This document shows, piece by piece, positions 60,812 through 64,000 of a DNA stretch of 64,000 nt; the first letter of the stretch is position 1, and each line of letters begins with the position of its first letter. The notes beneath the pieces were generated by a model. It searched no databases. It was given only the letters and a program-made list of their open reading frames with translations, and was not told the DNA's origin. The position numbers and the translations under genes are program-made. The DNA comes from JANLSE01 sp038214135 (GTDB lineage: Bacteria > Chloroflexota > Chloroflexia > Chloroflexales > Roseiflexaceae), in assembly GCA_038214135.1 (NCBI GenBank), contig JBBQSD010000016.1, positions 3,301 through 67,300 on the forward strand, written 5' to 3'.

Positions 60812-61735
60812 TCAGGGTTTGCGTAAATATGTCGAATCGGCCCAACCCTCTATCGTGCCATAGCGCACTCGCACCCACACATGCCCATCACGGATTGGCC
60901 CCTGATCAAGCAATGTTACGGATACCCCAAGTGGCATACTGATCACGATTTCGCCATCTATGCCTGGCTCGCGGCGTAGATTCAGGACATCGGTGGTGAT
61001 CAGCGTCTGTAGGCCAGCGACGGTTGGCAGTGGCGGAATGGCAGGTTCAGATGTCGCGGCAGTTGGGTTTTTTGCCCGATTCTCCGTCTGAACGAGTGCC
61101 ATACCTGCCACACATGCGATGATCAGCAATAGTGCCATGGTCAGCGCCAAACCAGGGTTCAATCGTGCAGGTGGTTGCAGGGCTGGGGCAATCTTTGCTG
61201 TTGGTTTACTGGTTGAGCGGCTGGCCGGGGTACGTGATGCGGCAACTTTTGGTGAACCGGTAAGAGCTGGAGCTTCTGAGCGCTGCCTGGCAGGGCGCAG
61301 TGGCACAGGCGGCATGGGCATTGGTTCTTGTTTGAGCGATGGCGGCTCGGGCTGATATTCGGGGAAAAAGCCTAGCACAACATGGGCATAGCGCTCCAAA
61401 CCGACCCGCTTGCCACGGAATCGCCCGCCGTGCGCCACCGATTGACGCTCGCGGTTCATGGTGCGAATGAGCGTGGCATCCTCGGCACTCAACCCACGAT
61501 GCAGGCGCATCAGATCGATCAACTCGCCCCATTGCACGCGGCTCACATCTAGAACCCGAACCTGATCAAACTCCGGCACCTCGGGTGTAGTAGCCAGCAG
61601 ATGGCGGAAGCGATCCTCAAGAGCACCGTGCATACTCGTCAGCGCAGCACCAAGCATATCCTGGTCGTCTGCTGCTTTGGCCAGCCGCTCCAAGCCTATA
61701 TTCAGTTTTTCGATTCCTGCACTCATAGCCAACAT
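60812..61735 (-). CDS. membrane protein with C-terminal SH3b domain
   Basis: The 307-aa protein has a helical cytoplasmic N-terminal domain (residues 1-130; SMHGALEDRFRHLLATTPEVPEFD, MNRERQSVAHGG). A Pro-rich basic linker, one membrane helix (LALTMALLLIIACVAGMALV, about 195-215) and an external bacterial SH3 domain follow (TDVLNLRREPGIDGEIVISMPLGVSVTLLDQ..WVRVRYGTIEGWADSTYL). SH3b domains bind cell-wall peptides or ligands. The start could be 61735 or the ATG at 61726; neither has a clear ribosome-binding site. Confidence 0.82.
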   Translation of the reverse strand: MLAMSAGIEKLNIGLERLAKAADDQDMLGAALTSMHGALEDRFRHLLATTPEVPEFDQVRVLDVSRVQWGELIDLMRLHRGLSAEDATLIRTMNRERQSVAHGGRFRGKRVGLERYAHVVLGFFPEYQPEPPSLKQEPMPMPPVPLRPARQRSEAPALTGSPKVAASRTPASRSTSKPTAKIAPALQPPARLNPGLALTMALLLIIACVAGMALVQTENRAKNPTAATSEPAIPPLPTVAGLQTLITTDVLNLRREPGIDGEIVISMPLGVSVTLLDQGPIRDGHVWVRVRYGTIEGWADSTYLRKP

Positions 61736-61769
61736 TGTAGCGCATTGGTGGGAGTATAATGATGGCCGT

Positions 61770-61860
61770 AACTGTGTGACACAGTGACACGGTGCTTGAT
61801 CAATGCAGTACCACCTTAATCATGGATATGTCAGCGTGTCACCCCTTCATCATGTCAGAT
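61770..61860. repeat. dispersed GTGTCACC repeat, second copy
   Basis: This segment shares GTGACA..AGTGA, GGTGCTTGAT, GTAC.AC and GTGTCACCCCTTCATC..TGTCAG with 72-180. It ends shortly before the ribosome-binding site of the P1-family peptidase gene. Confidence 0.65.
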
Positions 61861-61886
61861 GTCACGTATTAGTAAAGGAGAATAGC

Positions 61887-62981
61887 ATGGCTCGTGGTCG
61901 CGATATTGGCATTGCCCTTGATGGTACTCCAGGGCCGCTCAACGCAATCACCGATATCACTGGTGTCGAGGTTGGGCACACAACCATTCTGCGTGGTAAT
62001 GGGCCGCTCAATGTTAGTGAGGGGCCAGTTCGCACTGGTGTCACTGCCGTTCTCCCGCGTGGCAAAAGCTTCGCTCCCGTGTTCGCCGCCGGGTTCAGCC
62101 TGAATGGGAATGGCGAGATGACAGGCATGCATTGGGTTGAGGAATCGGGTTTTCTGGAGAGCCCGATCATGCTGACCAACACCCATAGTGTTGGGACGGT
62201 TCGCGACACAACAATTGCCTGGTTGAATGGGCATGGTCTGTATTCGCCAATTGAAGCCGATATCTTCTGGCATATGCCGGTTGTGGCCGAGACCTATGAT
62301 GGCGTGCTGAGTGATATCAATGGGTTTCATGTGCGGCCGGGGCATGTTGTATCGGCGCTCAACAAAGCTGTTGGCGGGCCAGTCGCCGAGGGCTCAGTTG
62401 GCAGTGGCACCGGTATGATCTGCCATGGATTCAAGGGCGGCATCGGTACTGCATCACGGATCATGGAGATTGATGGGCAATTACTCACACTTGGCGCGTT
62501 TGTGCAGGCCAACCATGGCAAGCGTGCCGATCTCACGATTACAGGGATTCCGATTGGGCGTGAGATCGATGCACCACACAATCTGTTTAACAGGAACCCG
62601 ACACGCGAGACTGGTTCGATTATTGTGATAGTAGCCACTGATGCGCCGCTGCTGCCCCATCAACTCAAGCGATTGGCGCGGCGGGTACCGATTGGCATTG
62701 GACGCGTAGGAGCCTATGGCGGCAATAGTTCCGGCGATCTGTTCATCGCCTTTTCGACAGCCAACCAACAAGCATTTCGCCGTTCTGGTACAGCCCAGGC
62801 CACATTCATACCAAATGATGAGCTCGACCAACTATTCGAAGCCGTTGTGCAATCAGTCGAGGAAGCAATACTGAATGCATTGATCGCTGCAACCGATATG
62901 ACCGGGCGTGATGGCAATACCGTCTATGCCCTACCGCACGACAAAGTGCGTGTACTGTTGCAAAAATATAGGCGGCTGTAG
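61887..62981 (+). CDS. P1 family (DmpA-type) aminopeptidase
   Basis: The 364-aa N-terminal-nucleophile-like peptidase has DIGIALDGTPGPLNAITDITGVEVGHTTI at the start, GTGMICHGFKGGIGTASR, and the self-processing/nucleophile segment GAYGGNSSGDLFIAFSTAN with Ser. The family includes DmpA (L-aminopeptidase D-esterase) and beta-aminopeptidases. AAAGGAGA lies seven bases before the ATG at 61887; the upstream frame is repeat sequence. No partner gene is seen. Confidence 0.93.
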   Translation: MARGRDIGIALDGTPGPLNAITDITGVEVGHTTILRGNGPLNVSEGPVRTGVTAVLPRGKSFAPVFAAGFSLNGNGEMTGMHWVEESGFLESPIMLTNTHSVGTVRDTTIAWLNGHGLYSPIEADIFWHMPVVAETYDGVLSDINGFHVRPGHVVSALNKAVGGPVAEGSVGSGTGMICHGFKGGIGTASRIMEIDGQLLTLGAFVQANHGKRADLTITGIPIGREIDAPHNLFNRNPTRETGSIIVIVATDAPLLPHQLKRLARRVPIGIGRVGAYGGNSSGDLFIAFSTANQQAFRRSGTAQATFIPNDELDQLFEAVVQSVEEAILNALIAATDMTGRDGNTVYALPHDKVRVLLQKYRRL

Positions 62982-63104
62982 AGACGCAAGGGCGGTAGAC
63001 TACCATCTTGATAACGGGCGCTCATTTCTTGCCAACAAAGACAACTTGCAAATGTTATAATGAACTGGCAGGATGTTGCTCTATTCCTACTGAAGGGAGC
63101 GCAT

Positions 63105-63386
63105 ATGACCACAACGCTTGATCGCGTCCAACAACTCGCAAACCAGCTTTCTGCACTCGATCAGGTTCGCCTAATTGAATATCTTTCACGCCAGATCGCG
63201 CCAGTACTTACAGCCCAAGCTGTCGAGCGGAACGTTAATCCGAGCGATGATGCGTGGGCCAAACTTGCACGCCTTCGAGCGGAACTCGCAGGGCTACCAG
63301 CAGATCATTTGGCGAGTGAGCAACTGACGGAAGATCGTGCTGGTCGCCAGATTATGCTCGAAGGAACAAAGCGTGTACACACTTGA
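63105..63386 (+). CDS. vapB: VapB-like antitoxin
   Basis: The 93-aa protein starts MTTTLDRVQQLANQLSALDQVRLIEYLSRQIAP, a pattern common among antitoxin genes of Chloroflexota that precede PIN toxins. GAAGGGAG lies before the ATG at 63105; the frame is open to 63060. The next ORF overlaps by 14 nt and begins like a PIN-domain toxin but is broken, so this antitoxin is probably an orphan. Confidence 0.7.
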   Translation: MTTTLDRVQQLANQLSALDQVRLIEYLSRQIAPVLTAQAVERNVNPSDDAWAKLARLRAELAGLPADHLASEQLTEDRAGRQIMLEGTKRVHT

Positions 63387-63474
63387 TGCGAATATCTTTG
63401 TACGCGATCTCGATACCCGTGTTGACGCCAGCAGAAGCGCTGCTCACCTGACGCCTCCTGCTGCAGAACGTTGA
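63373..63474 (+). pseudogene. vapC: truncated VapC (PIN-domain) toxin remnant
   Basis: The frame starts GTG with VYTLDANIFVRDLD, the PIN-domain N-terminus with the first metal-binding Asp, then diverges (TRVDASRSAAHLTPPAAER) and stops after 33 codons. A normal VapC has about 130-140 residues. It overlaps the end of vapB by 14 nt, as in intact pairs. The rest of the toxin gene is missing before the GH32 gene at 63487. Confidence 0.65.
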
Positions 63475-63486
63475 GCACGAGAATTG

Positions 63487-64000
63487 CTATCGCACTGCCA
63501 GCCGATATGCATCGAGCGATAGGATTTGCACGCTGCCGCCCTCGGCGAACAATTCTACACCCTGGCTGGCGAGATCGGGGAAGATCTGGTTGGTGAGCAC
63601 AGCTCGGCCACCATCGGCGAAGACCTCGACGGAGCTGCGATCCACGAGGATGTGCAGTTCCACGATTCCATTGCGCGGTGGCAGAGCAAGCACCTGTGGT
63701 GCCGCGAAACCAGGTACCTGCTGGCCAGAGTGGCTGCGGTCGATATACAGCATGCCTTTTGCCACATTGTACCCAACGGTCGTCTGCTCACTTGCGCCAA
63801 CGCGCACCCGTAGGCCGAAGCGGCTCGCCGCAGTAGTATCATCGACAATGAAGCGGGCGACGAGATCCAGAGCATCGCCATGCAGATTGGCCAGAGGATT
63901 ATTGCCGGGAGCCACAGTCAGCGTGCTCCAGTTGCCGAGGGGTATACGTGTCGCTAGCAATTCGGCAATCGGCTGCTGGAGCATCTGTATACCATGGGTA
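63487..64000 (-). CDS. glycoside hydrolase family 32 protein, C-terminal part
   Basis: This gene runs off the window edge; the frame is open to base 64000. The visible 170 or so residues are the C-terminal beta-sandwich of GH32 enzymes (levanase, fructan hydrolase, invertase): LQQPIAELLATR, ELHILVDRSSVEVFADGGRAVLTNQIFPD, and GGSVQILSLDAYRL. The catalytic five-bladed propeller lies outside the window. It degrades beta-fructosides or sucrose; which one cannot be told. Confidence 0.88.
   Translation of the reverse strand, partial: THGIQMLQQPIAELLATRIPLGNWSTLTVAPGNNPLANLHGDALDLVARFIVDDTTAASRFGLRVRVGASEQTTVGYNVAKGMLYIDRSHSGQQVPGFAAPQVLALPPRNGIVELHILVDRSSVEVFADGGRAVLTNQIFPDLASQGVELFAEGGSVQILSLDAYRLAVR

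Overview
The window looks like a chromosomal stretch of a Chloroflexota bacterium, most likely class Chloroflexia. This is an inference from the mix of protein families: secreted proteins with Pro/Thr-rich linkers, a VapB of the type common in that phylum, PASTA-less Ser/Thr kinases with large external parts, and citramalate synthase beside LeuA. Intergenic spaces are also packed with short dispersed repeats. No rRNA, tRNA, phage, transposase or CRISPR array was recognised.

Layout. 1-12.5 kb: GTP-type PEP carboxykinase, a DUF4127/FAD-oxidoreductase pair, an MFS transporter, an SDR, a secreted DUF4430-like protein, a histidine phosphatase, a GNAT protein and a membrane diguanylate cyclase with a long hairpin-rich leader. 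13.1-26.05 kb (minus strand): a ten-gene branched-chain amino acid cluster, ilvB-ilvN-ilvC-leuA-pheA-cimA-ilvE-leuC-leuD-leuB. It is preceded by a strong promoter, a 22-codon leader peptide with runs of Leu, Val and Ile codons, and a 12-bp terminator hairpin, which together look like a classical attenuator. 26-30 kb: a sortase, a beta-helix surface protein and a serine hydrolase. 30-32.8 kb: an ANTAR response regulator, then aroH-aroF behind a second attenuator whose 27-codon leader peptide carries the run WYGYFYF. 32.9-37 kb: a large secreted PPC-domain protein, a possible 17-aa gene and a degenerate M28-like membrane protein.

37-42.4 kb (minus strand): a likely operon of two alpha/beta hydrolases and three amide-bond-forming enzymes (RimK-like ATP-grasp, circularly permuted ATP-grasp, GCS2/YbdK-type ligase). 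Its promoter holds a perfect 14-bp palindrome between -35 and -10. It probably makes or modifies an unidentified small peptide or thiol. 42.5-51.6 kb: a zinc-ribbon membrane protein, acyl-CoA dehydrogenase, an SPFH-like protein, a small membrane protein, a membrane-anchored ATPase, a Ser/Thr kinase and a queuosine-tRNA mannosyltransferase homologue. 51.7-64 kb: a secreted glycosidase, an SRPBCC membrane protein, a two-component pair, an unrecognised protein, a secreted gluzincin-type protease, an SH3b membrane protein, a P1-family peptidase, a vapB with a broken vapC, and the 3' end of a GH32 gene.

The two attenuators are the strongest regulatory signals. They imply that flux into branched-chain amino acids (plus Phe, because pheA lies inside the ilv-leu cluster) and into chorismate/prephenate is set by ribosome stalling on short peptides. 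The amide-ligase operon is the best candidate for an uncharacterised biochemical system.
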